Below are positions 35,461 through 45,963 of a stretch of 57,191 nt of DNA, piece after piece. The stretch's first letter is position 1, and each line of letters begins with the position of its first letter. The translations under genes were made by a program, and so were the position numbers. The notes under the pieces are model-generated. The model searched no databases. It was not told the DNA's origin and saw only the letters and a list, made by a program, of their open reading frames with translations. This DNA is from Alphaproteobacteria bacterium. Lineage in GTDB: Bacteria; Pseudomonadota; Alphaproteobacteria; Thalassobaculales; Thalassobaculaceae. The DNA lies in NCBI GenBank assembly GCA_022822665.1, contig JAJEAR010000032.1:1-57191 (forward strand). The letters run 5' to 3'.

Positions 35461-35676
35461 TCCCGGCCCGGGTCCGCCACCGGGTACATCCGGTCGAACG
35501 GCGCTCCGGCCTGCGGCAGGGGCGATGACGGAACATCCGGCGCCGGACCGGTTCCGGCGCCGCCTGCAGCCTGCGTCGGGACTGTGCCCGGAGTTCCGGC
35601 ACGGCGTGTTCTGGTCTATGCTGCATGTGTAGCAGCCGGTCCCGCGAGACCGGCATCCGTGCGGGGGACATGGCGG

Positions 35677-36864
35677 ATGACCGGTACCCGATTCCTCTAC
35701 CTGAACGTCGGACACGCGATCGATCACCTGTTCATGCTGATGTTCCCGGCCGTGGCAGCTCTCGCGGCCGCGGACCTCGGCGCCGGGTACGGGGAACTGC
35801 TCACGCTCGCGACCGGCAGCTTTATCGCGTTCGGCGCCTTCTCGCTGCCGGCCGGGTGGCTCGCCGACCGGTTCAGCCGCGAGATCATGATGTCGATCTT
35901 CTTCATCGGCATCGGCGGCGCGATGATCCTGACCGGCCTGGTCACCGAGTCGTGGCACATCGCGGTCACGCTGACCCTGGTCGGCATGTTTGCCGCCATC
36001 TACCACCCGGTCGGCCTTGCAATGGTTGCCCGCGGCGGCGGCGATGTCGGTCGCCGCATCGGAGTGAACGGGGTCTGGGGCAACATGGGCGTCGCGGCTT
36101 CGGCGATCTCCATCGGCCTGTTCGCCGATTTCGCCGGCTGGCGCGAGGCGTTCCTGACCGCGGGCCTGGTCTCGATCGTTCTCGGCATCGGCTGGACCCG
36201 CCTGACGCGCACCGACCGGCTCGCCGGAGAGGCGGCGGTGCGCAAGCGCGATGCTTCGCCGTCGCTCGACTGGAATCGTGTCCTTGCCGTGGTGTTCATC
36301 ACCACCACCATCGGAGGCTTCATCTTCAATTCGATGACGATCTCGATGCCCAAGGTGCTCGATGACCGCCTCGCCATCTACCAGCTGTCCGCCACCGATG
36401 TCGGCGCCATCGCGTCACTGGTCTACGCCGCGGCGGCCTTCACGCAGGTCGCGGTCGGTCGGGCGATCGACCGGTTCGCCATCAAGCCGATCTTCCTCGG
36501 CCTCATGGCGGGACAGGCGATCGCGCTTTACGCCGCCATCAACTCCGAAGGCTGGATGATGGTCGCGATCGCCGTGCTGGTGATGGTGATGGTGTTCGGA
36601 CAGATCCCGATCAACGACACCCTGATCGCCCGCCACACGCCGGACGCGTGGCGGGGCCGCGTGTTTTCGGTGAAGTACGTGCTGTCGTTCACCGTGTCCG
36701 CCGCCGCGGTCCCGTCGATTTCGTGGCTGTACGACAGTGGCGGCGGCTTTCCGACCATGTTTACCGTTGCAGCCGGGGCGGCGGTGATTATCACGCTTGC
36801 CGTTGCCGCCCTGCCCGGCAGGCAGCGCACCGCACTCGAACCCGCCGGCAGCGGCGATGACTGA
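35677..36864 (+). CDS. Major facilitator superfamily transporter
   Basis: A 395-residue membrane protein with about 12 hydrophobic segments. The MFS signature between the second and third helices reads GWLADRFSREIMM. LNVGHAIDHLFMLMFPAVAA at the N-terminus resembles a subgroup of uncharacterised proteobacterial MFS proteins. The start at ATG 35677 opens on the first helix; the longer upstream frame adds a non-family leader. The luciferase-like monooxygenase gene begins 15 bases after the stop, so they are probably cotranscribed and may handle the same compound. Substrate and direction are unknown. Confidence 0.87.
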   Translation: MTGTRFLYLNVGHAIDHLFMLMFPAVAALAAADLGAGYGELLTLATGSFIAFGAFSLPAGWLADRFSREIMMSIFFIGIGGAMILTGLVTESWHIAVTLTLVGMFAAIYHPVGLAMVARGGGDVGRRIGVNGVWGNMGVAASAISIGLFADFAGWREAFLTAGLVSIVLGIGWTRLTRTDRLAGEAAVRKRDASPSLDWNRVLAVVFITTTIGGFIFNSMTISMPKVLDDRLAIYQLSATDVGAIASLVYAAAAFTQVAVGRAIDRFAIKPIFLGLMAGQAIALYAAINSEGWMMVAIAVLVMVMVFGQIPINDTLIARHTPDAWRGRVFSVKYVLSFTVSAAAVPSISWLYDSGGGFPTMFTVAAGAAVIITLAVAALPGRQRTALEPAGSGDD

Positions 36865-36879
36865 CAGGGGATATCCCGG

Positions 36880-38196
36880 ATGAAGTTCGGACTTCTCTAC
36901 GAACATCAGCTGCCACGCAGCTGGTCGGAAAGATCGGACTACGACCTGCTGCATGAGGCGATCGAACAGGTCGAACTCGCCGATCGCCTGGGGTTCGACT
37001 ACGTCTGGGAGAACGAGCACCATTTCCTCGAGGAGTATTCCCACTCCTCCGCACCCGAGGTGTTCCTGGCGGCCTGCGCGCGGAACACGAAACAGATCCG
37101 GCTCGGCCACGCCGTGGTGCTCTCGCCGCCGCCGTACAACCATCCGGCCCGGGTCGCGGAGCGGATCGCGACACTCGACCTGATCAGCCATGGCCGGGTC
37201 GACTGGGGCACCGGGGAGAGTGCGTCGCGGGTCGAGATGGACGCCTTCGGCGTGACCATGGAAGACAAGAAGGCGATGTGGGCCGAGGCGACCGAACAGT
37301 CGGCCAACATGATGACCATGGAACCCTATCCCGGTTTCGAGGGCCGGTTCTTCTCGATGCCGTGCAGGAACGTGCTGCCCAAGCCCTACCAGCAACCGCA
37401 TCCGCCGCTGTGGGTTGCCTGTTCACGCATGGAGACGATCCACGCCGCCGCCCGCGCCGGGATCGGTGCACTGACCTTCGCCTTCATCAACCCGCAGGTC
37501 GCGCGCCAGTGGGTGGACGAGTACTACGCCATCATCAAGTCGGACGAGTGTGTCCCGATCGGCCACTCGGTCAACGCCAACATCGCAATGTGCACCGGGT
37601 TCTCGGTGCATCACGATGCGGAGGAGGCGAAACGCCGCGGTGCCGACGGATTCCGCTACTTCGGGTACTCACTCGGCCACTACTACGTCTATGGCGACCA
37701 CCAGCCGGGGGTGACCCCGTTGTGGGAGCAGTTCGAGCAGGCGCGCGAGAGCATGGACGACGTCGGCAAGGGCAGCGGCATCGGCACGCCGGAAGAGGTG
37801 CGGGACCACCTGCAGGGGTTTGCCGATGCCGGGGTCGACCAGGTCATCTTCATCCAGCAGGGCGGAAAGAACCGTCACGAGCACATCTGCGAGGCGATGG
37901 AGCTGTTCGCCGCCGAGGTGATGCCGCATTTCAAGGAAAGGGAAGCCGAGCGCGAGGCCCGGAAGTCGACCGAGCTCGCGCCGTTCATCGAGGCGGCGCT
38001 CGCCCGCAAGCCGCGGATGCGGCCGCTCGAGAAACACGAGATTCCGGTGATCAGCGCCTTCGGCCGCAACATCGTTCAGACCGAACAGGACGAGTCGTCA
38101 CGCTCCCTGCACCACGCGGCGGCCGACATCACGGTTCCGGCGCGCGATCCGCTGGCAGGGCAACGCGGATCGGCGATGTCCGCCGGCGAGGACTGA
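36880..38196 (+). CDS. LLM-class flavin-dependent monooxygenase
   Basis: A 438-residue luciferase-like (LLM) oxidoreductase, which would use reduced flavin and oxygen. The N-terminus MKFGLLYEHQLPRSWSERSD leads into a TIM barrel with VWENEHHFLEEYSHSSAPEV, the flavin-binding HAVVLSPPPYNHPARVAERI and LDLISHGRVDWGTGESASRV, all typical of the family. The C-terminal 80 residues are rich in charged residues and less conserved. GGGGAT precedes the start. It sits 15 bases after the MFS gene. The substrate is unknown; family members oxidise alkanesulfonates, amines and many organic substrates. Confidence 0.88.
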   Translation: MKFGLLYEHQLPRSWSERSDYDLLHEAIEQVELADRLGFDYVWENEHHFLEEYSHSSAPEVFLAACARNTKQIRLGHAVVLSPPPYNHPARVAERIATLDLISHGRVDWGTGESASRVEMDAFGVTMEDKKAMWAEATEQSANMMTMEPYPGFEGRFFSMPCRNVLPKPYQQPHPPLWVACSRMETIHAAARAGIGALTFAFINPQVARQWVDEYYAIIKSDECVPIGHSVNANIAMCTGFSVHHDAEEAKRRGADGFRYFGYSLGHYYVYGDHQPGVTPLWEQFEQARESMDDVGKGSGIGTPEEVRDHLQGFADAGVDQVIFIQQGGKNRHEHICEAMELFAAEVMPHFKEREAEREARKSTELAPFIEAALARKPRMRPLEKHEIPVISAFGRNIVQTEQDESSRSLHHAAADITVPARDPLAGQRGSAMSAGED

Positions 38197-38247
38197 GAAG
38201 GCGGCGGGGATGCGTCCCTCCCGGACATCCCGGGCGGAGAACGGGTC

Positions 38248-40263
38248 ATGAGCACCGGACCCGACATTCCACTCGCCGACAGTTTCGCGACGCCCGACCG
38301 GGCCGAGTGGGAAGAGCTGGCGACCAGGGCGCTGCGTGGACGGCCGGTCGAGGAGACGCTTGCGACCGACACGCCCGAGGGTGTGAGGCTGAAGCCGCTC
38401 TACCGGGCAGGCGACCTGACCCCGGGTGCGGCAGCCGCACGGGCGGCTATCCCGTGTCCGGATGACCGCGACCGCTGGGACATTCGCCAGCTGCACTGCC
38501 ATCCCGACCCGTCGCGGGGCAATGCCGATATCCGCGCCGACATCAAAGGTGGCGCCCATGCGGTGCTGCTCGGACTCGATTCGAAAGCCCGGCGTGGCGA
38601 ACCGGCCGAGTGCGGCACCGATGGCATCGTGCTGCGCTCGCTCGAGGACTGGCTGGTCCTGTTCCACGGCGTCGATCTCGCCGCGGTGGCGGTCGGGCTG
38701 CGGGCCGGGGCATCGACGCCGGCCGCGGCGGCGCAGTTCCTCGCCTGTGCCGACCGCCGGGGCGTGCCGCCATCGAGCCTGACGGGATCGCTCGGGGCCG
38801 ACCCGCTTACGGGTCTCGCCCGCGACGGACGGCTGCCGGGGCCGGTAGCCGACCAGCTGGAGGCAACCGGCGAACTCGCACGCTGGTGCGCGGACCACCT
38901 GCCCGGCATGCGCGCGATCGAGATCGACACCGGCGCCTACCACGCGTCCGGCGCCACCGAAACTCAGGACATTGCGTTCGCTGCAGCGACCGGTGTCGCC
39001 TATCTGCGCGCTCTTACCGAAGCCGGCATGTCGGTCGACAACGCCGCCCGCCAGATCGGATTCTGCCTTTCGGTGGGCACCGACGTGTTCCAGGCGATAG
39101 CCAAGCTGCGTGCCCTGCGCCGGATCTGGGCGCGGATCATAGAGGCGTCCGGTGGTGGCATGCAGGCGCGCATCACCACCCTGGCCGCGACCACCGCGGC
39201 GCGGATGATGAGCCGGCGCGACGCGTGGGTGAATGCCCTTCGGGCCACCGCGAGTTGTCTCGCCGCGGGAGTGGGCGGTGCGGACAGCGTGACCGTGCTG
39301 CCCTACTCGCATGCCCTGGGGGTGCCGGAAGCCCGCGCCCGGCGCATTGCACGCAACACCCAGACAATCCTGATGCGCGAATCCGGGCTTGCCCGGGTCA
39401 CGGATCCAGCCGGCGGTTCCTACTATGCCGAACGGCTCACGAGCGACTATGCCGAGCAGGCCTGGTCACTGTTCCAGGACCTCGAGGGCAGCGGAGGCAT
39501 CGCCCGCGCGCTGGCGGACGGCCGCATCGCAACCATGCTTGATCAGGCGTGGGAGCGGCGTCTCGGCGCGCTTGCACGTGGCCGCGACGTGGTGACCGGG
39601 GTCTCGCGGTTCCCCGACCTCGACGAGGCCGCCGTCCCGCTGGCCGAGGTCGCGACACCCGCCCCGGTCAACGCCGCGCCCCGGTGCGATGTCCCGGTAG
39701 CCCGCGATCCCGAAGCACTTGCCCGGGCCGCGGCCGAGGGTGCGGATCTCGCCGCACTGCTGGCACCGTTTCGTGGCGAGCCCGCGATCATGACCGCCGT
39801 GAACCAGCATCGGCTCGGGGAAGCCTTCGAGGCACTGCGCGACGCAAGCGACCGCTGGCAGGTCAGCCGTGGCCGGCGTCCGACCGCCCTGCTGATCCAG
39901 CTGGGCACACCGGCCGAGTACACCGAGCGCAGCGTGTTCGCGAAGAGCTACCTCGCCACCGCCGGGATCGGAGCGATCGAGGTTCCGGTGCAGATCGCCG
40001 AGCAGACCGGCGACACGCTTGCCGCACACGATGTGGACCTCGTGGTCCTGTGCTCGTCCGACACGGTCTATGCCACCTCCGCTGCCGTGGCCGCCGCCAG
40101 CCTGAAGGCGTCGGGCGCCTCCAGAGTGCTGCTTGCCGGCAGACCCGGCGGTGACGAGGCGACACTGCGCTCGGGCGGCGTCGACGTCTTCGTCCATGCC
40201 GGCGACGACATGCTCGCCACACTCACGCGACTTGCAACCGACCTCGGGATGACCCTGCCATGA
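38248..40263 (+). CDS. mutA: Methylmalonyl-CoA mutase small subunit
   Basis: A 671-residue small (beta) subunit of the heterodimeric methylmalonyl-CoA mutase, which interconverts (R)-methylmalonyl-CoA and succinyl-CoA. Seen: [13 protein letters not shown] at the N-terminus, a mutase barrel containing [20 protein letters not shown] and [20 protein letters not shown], and a C-terminal flavodoxin-like domain that lacks the B12-binding DxHxxG motif, as expected for the non-catalytic subunit. GGAG lies 9 bases before ATG 38248. The large-subunit gene overlaps its end by 4 bases, so the two are translationally coupled. Confidence 0.93.
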   Translation: MSTGPDIPLADSFATPDRAEWEELATRALRGRPVEETLATDTPEGVRLKPLYRAGDLTPGAAAARAAIPCPDDRDRWDIRQLHCHPDPSRGNADIRADIKGGAHAVLLGLDSKARRGEPAECGTDGIVLRSLEDWLVLFHGVDLAAVAVGLRAGASTPAAAAQFLACADRRGVPPSSLTGSLGADPLTGLARDGRLPGPVADQLEATGELARWCADHLPGMRAIEIDTGAYHASGATETQDIAFAAATGVAYLRALTEAGMSVDNAARQIGFCLSVGTDVFQAIAKLRALRRIWARIIEASGGGMQARITTLAATTAARMMSRRDAWVNALRATASCLAAGVGGADSVTVLPYSHALGVPEARARRIARNTQTILMRESGLARVTDPAGGSYYAERLTSDYAEQAWSLFQDLEGSGGIARALADGRIATMLDQAWERRLGALARGRDVVTGVSRFPDLDEAAVPLAEVATPAPVNAAPRCDVPVARDPEALARAAAEGADLAALLAPFRGEPAIMTAVNQHRLGEAFEALRDASDRWQVSRGRRPTALLIQLGTPAEYTERSVFAKSYLATAGIGAIEVPVQIAEQTGDTLAAHDVDLVVLCSSDTVYATSAAVAAASLKASGASRVLLAGRPGGDEATLRSGGVDVFVHAGDDMLATLTRLATDLGMTLP

Positions 40264-42413
40264 GCGTCCTGCCCGACTTCAGCACCCTCCCCCTTCACGG
40301 TCCCGACACCGAACCGGATCCGCCACCTGCCGGGAACGGCCGGTGGACCACTCCGGAAGGGATCGAGCTCAAGCCGCTGTACACCGAGGAAGACACCCGG
40401 GGGCTCGATTTCCTTGGCGGCTGGCCCGGCATCGCGCCTTTCCTGCGCGGCCCCTATCCGACCATGTACGCGACACGGCCCTGGACCATTCGCCAGTACG
40501 CCGGCTACTCGACGGCCGCCGACTCGAACGCGTTCTACCGGCGCAACCTGGCGGCCGGCCAGAAGGGGCTGTCGGTCGCGTTCGACCTCGCTACCCACCG
40601 CGGCTACGACTCCGATCACCCGCGGGTCGCCGGTGACGTCGGCATGGCCGGTGTCGCGATCGATTCCATCCTCGACATGCGCGAACTGTTCGACGGAATT
40701 CCGCTCGACCGGATGAGCGTCTCGATGACCATGAACGGTGCGGTCCTGCCCGTGCTGGCGCACTACATCCACGCCGCCGAGGAACAGGGTGTGCCGAGAC
40801 GGGCGCTGGCCGGGACCATCCAGAACGACATCCTCAAGGAGTTCATGGTCAGGAACACCTACATCTATCCCCCGGCTGCATCGATGCGGATCATCTCCGA
40901 CATCTTTGCCCACACCTCGGCGCGGATGCCCCGGTTCAACTCGATCAGCATTTCCGGCTATCACATGCAGGAGGCCGGGGCGACCGCCGACCTGGAGCTC
41001 GCCTACACGCTCGCTGACGGCATCGAGTACGTCAGGGCTGGGGTCGACGCGGGCCTCGACATCGACTCCTTTGCGCCGCGCCTCTCGTTCTTCTGGGCGA
41101 TCGGCATGAACTTCTTCATGGAAATCGCCAAGATGCGTGCGGCACGTCTGCTGTGGGCACGGCTGATGAAGCAGTTCGCTCCGCAGGACGCGCGGTCGCT
41201 CTCGCTGCGCACCCACTGCCAGACCAGCGGCTGGAGCCTGACTGCCCAGGACGTGTTCAACAACGTGACCCGGACCTGCGTCGAGGCCCTCGCCGCGACC
41301 CACGGGCATACCCAGTCGCTGCACACCAACGCTCTCGACGAGGCACTCGCGCTGCCAACCGATTTCAGCGCACGCATCGCCCGGAATACCCAGCTGCTGA
41401 TCCAGCAGGAAACCGGCATCTGCTCGGTGATCGATCCCTGGGGCGGCTCCTACTATGTCGAGCGGCTGACGCACGATCTCGCGGTCCGCGCGCTCGCCCA
41501 CATCGACGAGGTTGAGGCACTCGGCGGCATGGCGAAGGCAATTGATGCCGGTATTCCGAAGATGCGTATCGAGGAGGCGGCCGCACGCACCCAGGCCCGG
41601 ATCGACTCCGGGCGCCAGACCATCGTCGGGGTCAATTGCTACCGCACGGACGACGACGACCCGATCGAGGTCCTGAAGGTCGACAACGCCTCCGTGCGCC
41701 GCCAGCAGATCGAGAAGCTCGAACGGCTGCGCGCCGAACGTGACCAGGCCGCCGTGGACGAGGCACTCGACCGCCTCACCCGCTGCGCCGGGACCGGTGA
41801 CGGCAACCTGCTTGACCTGGCCGTCGAGGCGTCGCGCGCCATGGCGACGGTCGGCGAGATGTCGGATGCGCTGGAGAAGGTCTGGGGAAGACACGTAGCC
41901 CGGACGCGCACGGTATCCGGCATCTACGCCGGGGAAGTCGGCACTGATGCAGGGGCCGCGGCGCGGGTCATCGAGCGCTCTGCCCGGTTCGAGCGCCGGG
42001 AGGGCCGGCGACCCCGGATCCTGATCGCCAAGATGGGCCAGGATGGCCATGACCGCGGTCAGAAGGTGATCGCCAGTGCCTTTGCCGACCTCGGGTTCGA
42101 CGTCGACATCGGCCCGCTGTTCCAGACCCCGGAAGAGGCGGCCCGCCAGGCGGTCGAGAACGATGTCCACATCATCGGCGCCAGTTCGCTTGCCGCCGGC
42201 CACCTGACGCTGGTGCCGGAACTGCGGGATCACCTGCGCGAACACGGGCGCGACGACATCATGATCGTCGTGGGCGGCGTGATCCCGCCGGACGATGTCG
42301 ACGATCTGCTGGCGGCCGGAGCCGCCGCGATCTTTCCTCCCGGCACCATGATCGCCGAGGCGGCTCTCGACCTCCTCGATCGACTGGAAGCCGCAATCGA
42401 CGCCGGCGGGTAG
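40260..42413 (+). CDS. mutB: Methylmalonyl-CoA mutase large (catalytic) subunit
   Basis: A 717-residue adenosylcobalamin-dependent catalytic subunit. The substrate barrel has the family blocks [40 protein letters not shown] and [20 protein letters not shown]. The C-terminal B12-binding domain carries [16 protein letters not shown], with the histidine that coordinates cobalt in place of dimethylbenzimidazole (DxHxxG), and the GASSLAAGH loop. Length matches methylmalonyl-CoA mutase rather than the shorter split isobutyryl-CoA mutase. ATGA overlap with mutA; meaB follows after 8 bases. Together they supply the last step of propionyl-CoA use. No cobalamin riboswitch was noticed upstream. Confidence 0.95.
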   Translation: MSVLPDFSTLPLHGPDTEPDPPPAGNGRWTTPEGIELKPLYTEEDTRGLDFLGGWPGIAPFLRGPYPTMYATRPWTIRQYAGYSTAADSNAFYRRNLAAGQKGLSVAFDLATHRGYDSDHPRVAGDVGMAGVAIDSILDMRELFDGIPLDRMSVSMTMNGAVLPVLAHYIHAAEEQGVPRRALAGTIQNDILKEFMVRNTYIYPPAASMRIISDIFAHTSARMPRFNSISISGYHMQEAGATADLELAYTLADGIEYVRAGVDAGLDIDSFAPRLSFFWAIGMNFFMEIAKMRAARLLWARLMKQFAPQDARSLSLRTHCQTSGWSLTAQDVFNNVTRTCVEALAATHGHTQSLHTNALDEALALPTDFSARIARNTQLLIQQETGICSVIDPWGGSYYVERLTHDLAVRALAHIDEVEALGGMAKAIDAGIPKMRIEEAAARTQARIDSGRQTIVGVNCYRTDDDDPIEVLKVDNASVRRQQIEKLERLRAERDQAAVDEALDRLTRCAGTGDGNLLDLAVEASRAMATVGEMSDALEKVWGRHVARTRTVSGIYAGEVGTDAGAAARVIERSARFERREGRRPRILIAKMGQDGHDRGQKVIASAFADLGFDVDIGPLFQTPEEAARQAVENDVHIIGASSLAAGHLTLVPELRDHLREHGRDDIMIVVGGVIPPDDVDDLLAAGAAAIFPPGTMIAEAALDLLDRLEAAIDAGG

Positions 42414-42421
42414 CGCCCGGC

Positions 42422-43447
42422 ATGCCGGGCGAAGGCGCGCGCCGCGTCGCGCTTGCGGATGTCGGGGCGCTCGCCGACGCGGTCCGCGCCGGTCACCGCG
42501 CCACGCTCGCACGCGCCATCACCCTGGTCGAGTCACGCAATCCCGACCACCGACGGGCCGCCGACGGGCTGCTGACCGCGCTGCTTCCCCATGCCGGCGC
42601 CGCGACTCGGGTCGGGGTGACCGGGGTACCAGGAGTGGGCAAAAGCACCTTCATCGAGGGTTTCGGGCGGATGCTCACCGGGTCGGGGCATCGGGTGGCG
42701 GTGCTCGCCGTCGATCCGACCAGCGCACGGACCGGCGGCTCCATCCTGGGCGACAAGACCCGGATGCAGGAACTCGGACGTGATCCCGATGCCTATATCC
42801 GCCCGTCGCCGACCTCAGGCGTGCTCGGCGGGGTCGCCCAGGCGACCCGCGAGAGCATGGTCATCTGCGAGGCGGCCGGGTTCGACGTGATCCTGGTGGA
42901 GACCGTCGGCGTCGGCCAGTCGGAGACCGAGGTCGCCGGGATGGTCGACTTCTTCCTCGCGTTGATGCTGCCGGGCGCCGGCGACGAGCTCCAGGGAATC
43001 AAGAAGGGCCTGCTGGAACTGGTCGACATGATCGCAATCAACAAGGCTGACGGCGCCATGACAGAGGCGGCGGGGCGTGCGGCCGCGGAGTATCGCCGGG
43101 CGCTCGAGATCATCACCCCCGCCAGCCCGGCATGGCGCCCGCCGGTCGAGACCTGCAGCGCGCTGACCGGAACGGGGCTGGAAACGATCTGGCAGCGGAT
43201 CGGCGACCATCGCCGGGCTCTCGGCGCAACCGGCGAATTCGACGAACGGCGACGCGACCAGCGGGTTCGCTGGATGTGGTCGACCATCCGCGACCAGCTC
43301 ATGCATGCACTTGATCACGACAGGTCGGTCCGGGCGGTTCTCGATCAGGTCGAACCGGCCGTGGCCGAGAACAGGGTGCCGCCCCGGGTGGCCGCCGCCC
43401 GCGTGCTTGCCGCCTTCGGAACGATACCCGGCGGAGGAACCGACTGA
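42422..43447 (+). CDS. meaB: Methylmalonyl-CoA mutase G-protein chaperone MeaB
   Basis: A 341-residue G3E-family GTPase that protects and reloads methylmalonyl-CoA mutase with adenosylcobalamin. The P-loop is GVTGVPGVGKSTFIEGFG. SILGDKTRMQEL and RPSPTSGVLGGVAQATRESM are the MeaB/ArgK-specific blocks, VILVETVGVGQSE is the Walker B region, and NKAD is the guanine-specificity motif. It starts 8 bases after the mutase large-subunit stop, so it belongs to the same operon. All nucleotide-binding residues are intact. Confidence 0.94.
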   Translation: MPGEGARRVALADVGALADAVRAGHRATLARAITLVESRNPDHRRAADGLLTALLPHAGAATRVGVTGVPGVGKSTFIEGFGRMLTGSGHRVAVLAVDPTSARTGGSILGDKTRMQELGRDPDAYIRPSPTSGVLGGVAQATRESMVICEAAGFDVILVETVGVGQSETEVAGMVDFFLALMLPGAGDELQGIKKGLLELVDMIAINKADGAMTEAAGRAAAEYRRALEIITPASPAWRPPVETCSALTGTGLETIWQRIGDHRRALGATGEFDERRRDQRVRWMWSTIRDQLMHALDHDRSVRAVLDQVEPAVAENRVPPRVAAARVLAAFGTIPGGGTD

Positions 43448-43509
43448 CCGCGACGGACCGGAGGTGTATACCGGTCCGGAAGACACCACACACAGCGGAG
43501 GAGACCGGC

Positions 43510-44634
43510 ATGTTCGTGCGACCACCCGCAGAAATCGGCATGGCTGAGCAGGATGTCGACACCCCTGCACTGATCATCGATCTTGACGTGTTCGAGGCCA
43601 ATATCTCGCACATGGCCGAAACCGTCCGCTCGCTCGGCATCGCGCATCGCCCCCACGCCAAGACCCACAAGTCGGCCGATATCGCCCGACGCCAGGTCGC
43701 TGCCGGCGCGGTGGGACAGTGCTGCCAGAAGGTGGGCGAGGCCGAGGTCCTGGTCGCCGGTGGCATCCAGGACGTCCTGGTGTCGAACCAGATCATCGGG
43801 CAGCGCAAGATCGACCGGCTTGCCGCACTCGCCCGCGAGGCCCGGATCGCGGTCTGTGTCGACGATGCGCAAAACGTCGCCGATCTGAGCGAAGCCGCCC
43901 GGCGATTCGGTACCGGGCTGGACGTCCTGGTCGAGATCGACATCGGCGCCGCGCGGTGCGGTACCGCTCCCGGTGCGCCGGCGGTCACACTGGCGCAGCA
44001 GGTGGCGGCCGCACCCGGATTGACCTTCGCGGGTCTCCAGGCCTACCAGGGCCGGGCACAGCACATCCGTGGCCACGGCGAGCGACGCCAGGCAATCCTG
44101 CACGCGGCCGACCTTGTGCGCGAGACGGTGGCCGCACTGGAGGGAGCGGGTCTCGCGTGCCGGCTGGTAACGGGTGCGGGGACCGGAACCTACCCGTTCG
44201 AGGCTGAAACCGGGGTCTGGAACGAAATCCAGGCCGGATCCTACTGCTTCATGGATGCCGACTACCTGCTCAATCTCGATGCCGACGGCGAAGAGGACGG
44301 CACCTTCGGCCAGAGCCTGTTCGTGCTGGCAACCGTGATGAGCCGCCCCACCCGCGACCGCGCCGTGGTCGACGCGGGACTCAAGGCCTTCTCGGTGGAC
44401 TCGGGCCTGCCGCGACCCGCCGACCTCGATAACGTCACCTACGTCGGTGCCTCCGACGAGCACGGGACACTGACCCTGGGACCGGGGGCCCCCGAACTCG
44501 TACTCGGACAGAAGCTGCGCCTGGTGCCAGGTCACTGCGACCCCACGGTCAACCTCCACGACTGGTACGTCGGTATCCGCAACGGAACCGTGGAAACGAT
44601 CTGGCCGGTCGGTGCCCGCGGTGCCGGCTTCTGA
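43510..44634 (+). CDS. DSD1-family PLP-dependent amino-acid aldolase/dehydratase
   Basis: A 374-residue fold-type III PLP enzyme related to D-threonine aldolase, D-serine dehydratase (DSD1) and 3-hydroxy-D-aspartate aldolase. The N-terminal alanine-racemase-like barrel has PALIIDLDVFEANI and RPHAKTHKSADIARRQ, where the lysine of AKTHK binds PLP. The C-terminal domain has VPGHCDPTVNLHDWY, supplying the metal-binding His and Cys of this family. GGAGGAG lies ahead of ATG 43510. It follows meaB by 62 bases on the same strand. Which D-hydroxy amino acid is used is not evident. Confidence 0.87.
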   Translation: MFVRPPAEIGMAEQDVDTPALIIDLDVFEANISHMAETVRSLGIAHRPHAKTHKSADIARRQVAAGAVGQCCQKVGEAEVLVAGGIQDVLVSNQIIGQRKIDRLAALAREARIAVCVDDAQNVADLSEAARRFGTGLDVLVEIDIGAARCGTAPGAPAVTLAQQVAAAPGLTFAGLQAYQGRAQHIRGHGERRQAILHAADLVRETVAALEGAGLACRLVTGAGTGTYPFEAETGVWNEIQAGSYCFMDADYLLNLDADGEEDGTFGQSLFVLATVMSRPTRDRAVVDAGLKAFSVDSGLPRPADLDNVTYVGASDEHGTLTLGPGAPELVLGQKLRLVPGHCDPTVNLHDWYVGIRNGTVETIWPVGARGAGF

Positions 44635-44714
44635 CGGCACCATTGACAGCGGCGACGCGGATCCACATGTCTGCCGCAACCGATGACGACCCTCGCCGGG
44701 AGGAGCCGGACAGC

Positions 44715-45179
44715 ATGGCCGCCGTTGCCGACCCCGCACTGCCCGAGGAGACCATCCGTGAGGCCCAGGACGAGCTGATCGCCGAGTTCGGGTTCTTCGA
44801 CGACTGGATGGACCGCTACCAGTACCTGATCGACCTCGGCCGCAAGTTGCCGGTGATGCCGGACGAGTACCTGCGTGACGAGTTCAAGCTCAGGGGCTGC
44901 CAGTCCCAGGTCTGGTTCGTCGGCCAACGGACCGGGGACCGGCTGGTCTTCCGTGCCGTCAGTGACGCCGCCATCGTCTCCGGGCTGATTGCGCTGCTGC
45001 TGCGGGTCTACTCGAACCGGACGCCGAGGGAAATCCTGGAGACCGATCCGGATTTCATCGTCGAGATCGGGCTCGAGGAACACCTGAGCCCGACCCGCAA
45101 GAACGGGCTGGGCGCCATGCTGGGAGCAATCCGTTCCCGGGCCCGCCTTGCACTCGAGGAGCCTGCCCGACATCCATGA
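44715..45179 (+). CDS. sufE: SufE-family sulfur acceptor
   Basis: A 154-residue SufE protein, which takes persulfide sulfur from the cysteine desulfurase SufS on a conserved cysteine. The acceptor is the cysteine of FKLRGCQSQVWFVG; the N-terminal FFDDWMDRYQYLIDLGRKLP and the VSGLIALLLRVYSNRTP segment are typical. The ATG at 44715 is preferred because GGAGGAG lies 9-15 bases upstream and the length fits SufE. ATG 44667 and a TTG at 44643 would add a non-conserved leader. The last four bases overlap the IscU-like gene (ATGA), so they are cotranslated. No SufS gene is in the window. Confidence 0.9.
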   Translation: MAAVADPALPEETIREAQDELIAEFGFFDDWMDRYQYLIDLGRKLPVMPDEYLRDEFKLRGCQSQVWFVGQRTGDRLVFRAVSDAAIVSGLIALLLRVYSNRTPREILETDPDFIVEIGLEEHLSPTRKNGLGAMLGAIRSRARLALEEPARHP

Positions 45180-45613
45180 CCGCGCTTGACGAGCTCTACC
45201 AGGACCGTTTGCTTGCCCTTGCGGGCGAGATTGCGCGCGCCGAACGGCTTGCCGACCCGGACGCCACCGCCACGGTCGTGTCCCGTTCCTGCGGCAGCTC
45301 GGTAACGGTGGACATCGATCTCGCCGACGACGTGATCGTCGACTATGGCCAGACCGTGGATGCCTGTGCGCTTGGCAGCGCGTCGTCATCGATCTTCGCT
45401 CGTGCCGTGATCGGCAAGAAGGTGGCCGAGGTTCGCCAGATTCGCGACACCATGCGGGCGATGCTTGCCGGCGAGGGTCCCCCGCCGGACGGCGACTGGT
45501 CCGACCTGGCCCTGCTTGAGCCGGCCCGAGTCTTCACCAACCGTCACCAGTCGATCATGCTGCCGTTCGATGCGACCATCGCGGCGGCGCGCCTGGTATC
45601 GGACGCCGGCTGA
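45176..45613 (+). CDS. IscU/NifU-like scaffold protein with reduced ligand set
   Basis: A 145-residue protein with the NifU-N/IscU fold: YQDRLLALAGEIARAERLAD, SRSCGSSVTVDIDLADDV, YGQTVDACALGSASSSIFAR. Two of the cluster-binding cysteines are there (Cys39 and Cys64). The Asp that follows the first cysteine in IscU (CGD) is Ser41, and the place of the third cysteine is Ser126 in RHQSIMLPFDA. It may therefore be a SufE partner that does not hold a cluster in the classical way. It is translationally coupled to sufE by a 4-base overlap. Confidence 0.85.
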   Translation: MTALDELYQDRLLALAGEIARAERLADPDATATVVSRSCGSSVTVDIDLADDVIVDYGQTVDACALGSASSSIFARAVIGKKVAEVRQIRDTMRAMLAGEGPPPDGDWSDLALLEPARVFTNRHQSIMLPFDATIAAARLVSDAG

Positions 45614-45756
45614 AACCGCCCAGGCGTCCGGTCACCGCGTGCCCCCTTGCAGTGCTTCGCCTGACGCGGACGCCGGCCTGTGTCGCGGCTCAAGAAAAGC
45701 GTTGCATGCCGTGACCGGTTCGCTACAGTGCGGCATCGTCCTGCCGGGAGTCTGAA

Positions 45757-45963
45757 ATGAGTTCGAAAGATGCACGACAGGATCCGGGTTGCGCGTCCAC
45801 CGACGTCTGTTACCGGGCGGTAACCACGGCCTACCGGCGACTGCGCGAGTGCGGCGCGACGGAAGAGGTTTCATTCAAGTCGGCGGTCTCGGTCTTTCGG
45901 CACCATCACCCGGAGGTCCCCGCCTCGAGGGCATGCTACCTCGTCGCCGACTGGCTTGACTGA
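45757..45963 (+). CDS. Small hypothetical protein
   Basis: A 68-residue protein I do not recognise. It is rich in Arg, His and Cys, with VCYRAVTTAYRRLRECGATE and VFRHHHPEVPASRACYLVAD as its main blocks. No membrane segment or signal peptide is visible. GGGAG lies 6-10 bases before ATG 45757 and codon use resembles its neighbours, so it is probably a real gene. Its 3' end overlaps the convergent metal permease gene by 28 bases. The histidine cluster could bind metal, and the neighbouring genes concern manganese and iron-sulfur clusters, but this is only suggestive. Confidence 0.6.
   Translation: MSSKDARQDPGCASTDVCYRAVTTAYRRLRECGATEEVSFKSAVSVFRHHHPEVPASRACYLVADWLD

Noticed and set aside
38197..38247. 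Cobalamin riboswitch ahead of the mutase operon
   Set aside because: The gap is only 51 bases, and no B12-box-like sequence is visible there.
40068..42512. 814-codon minus-strand open frame
   Set aside because: It is antisense to the mutase large subunit, which has every expected motif.
38248..43447. Idea that the methylmalonyl-CoA mutase operon feeds methylmalonyl-CoA to the polyketide synthase
   Set aside because: AT1 carries malonyl-type motifs (GHSLGE, AYHS) and the synthase has its own C-methyltransferase; the operon is 14 kb away and is better explained by propionyl-CoA metabolism.
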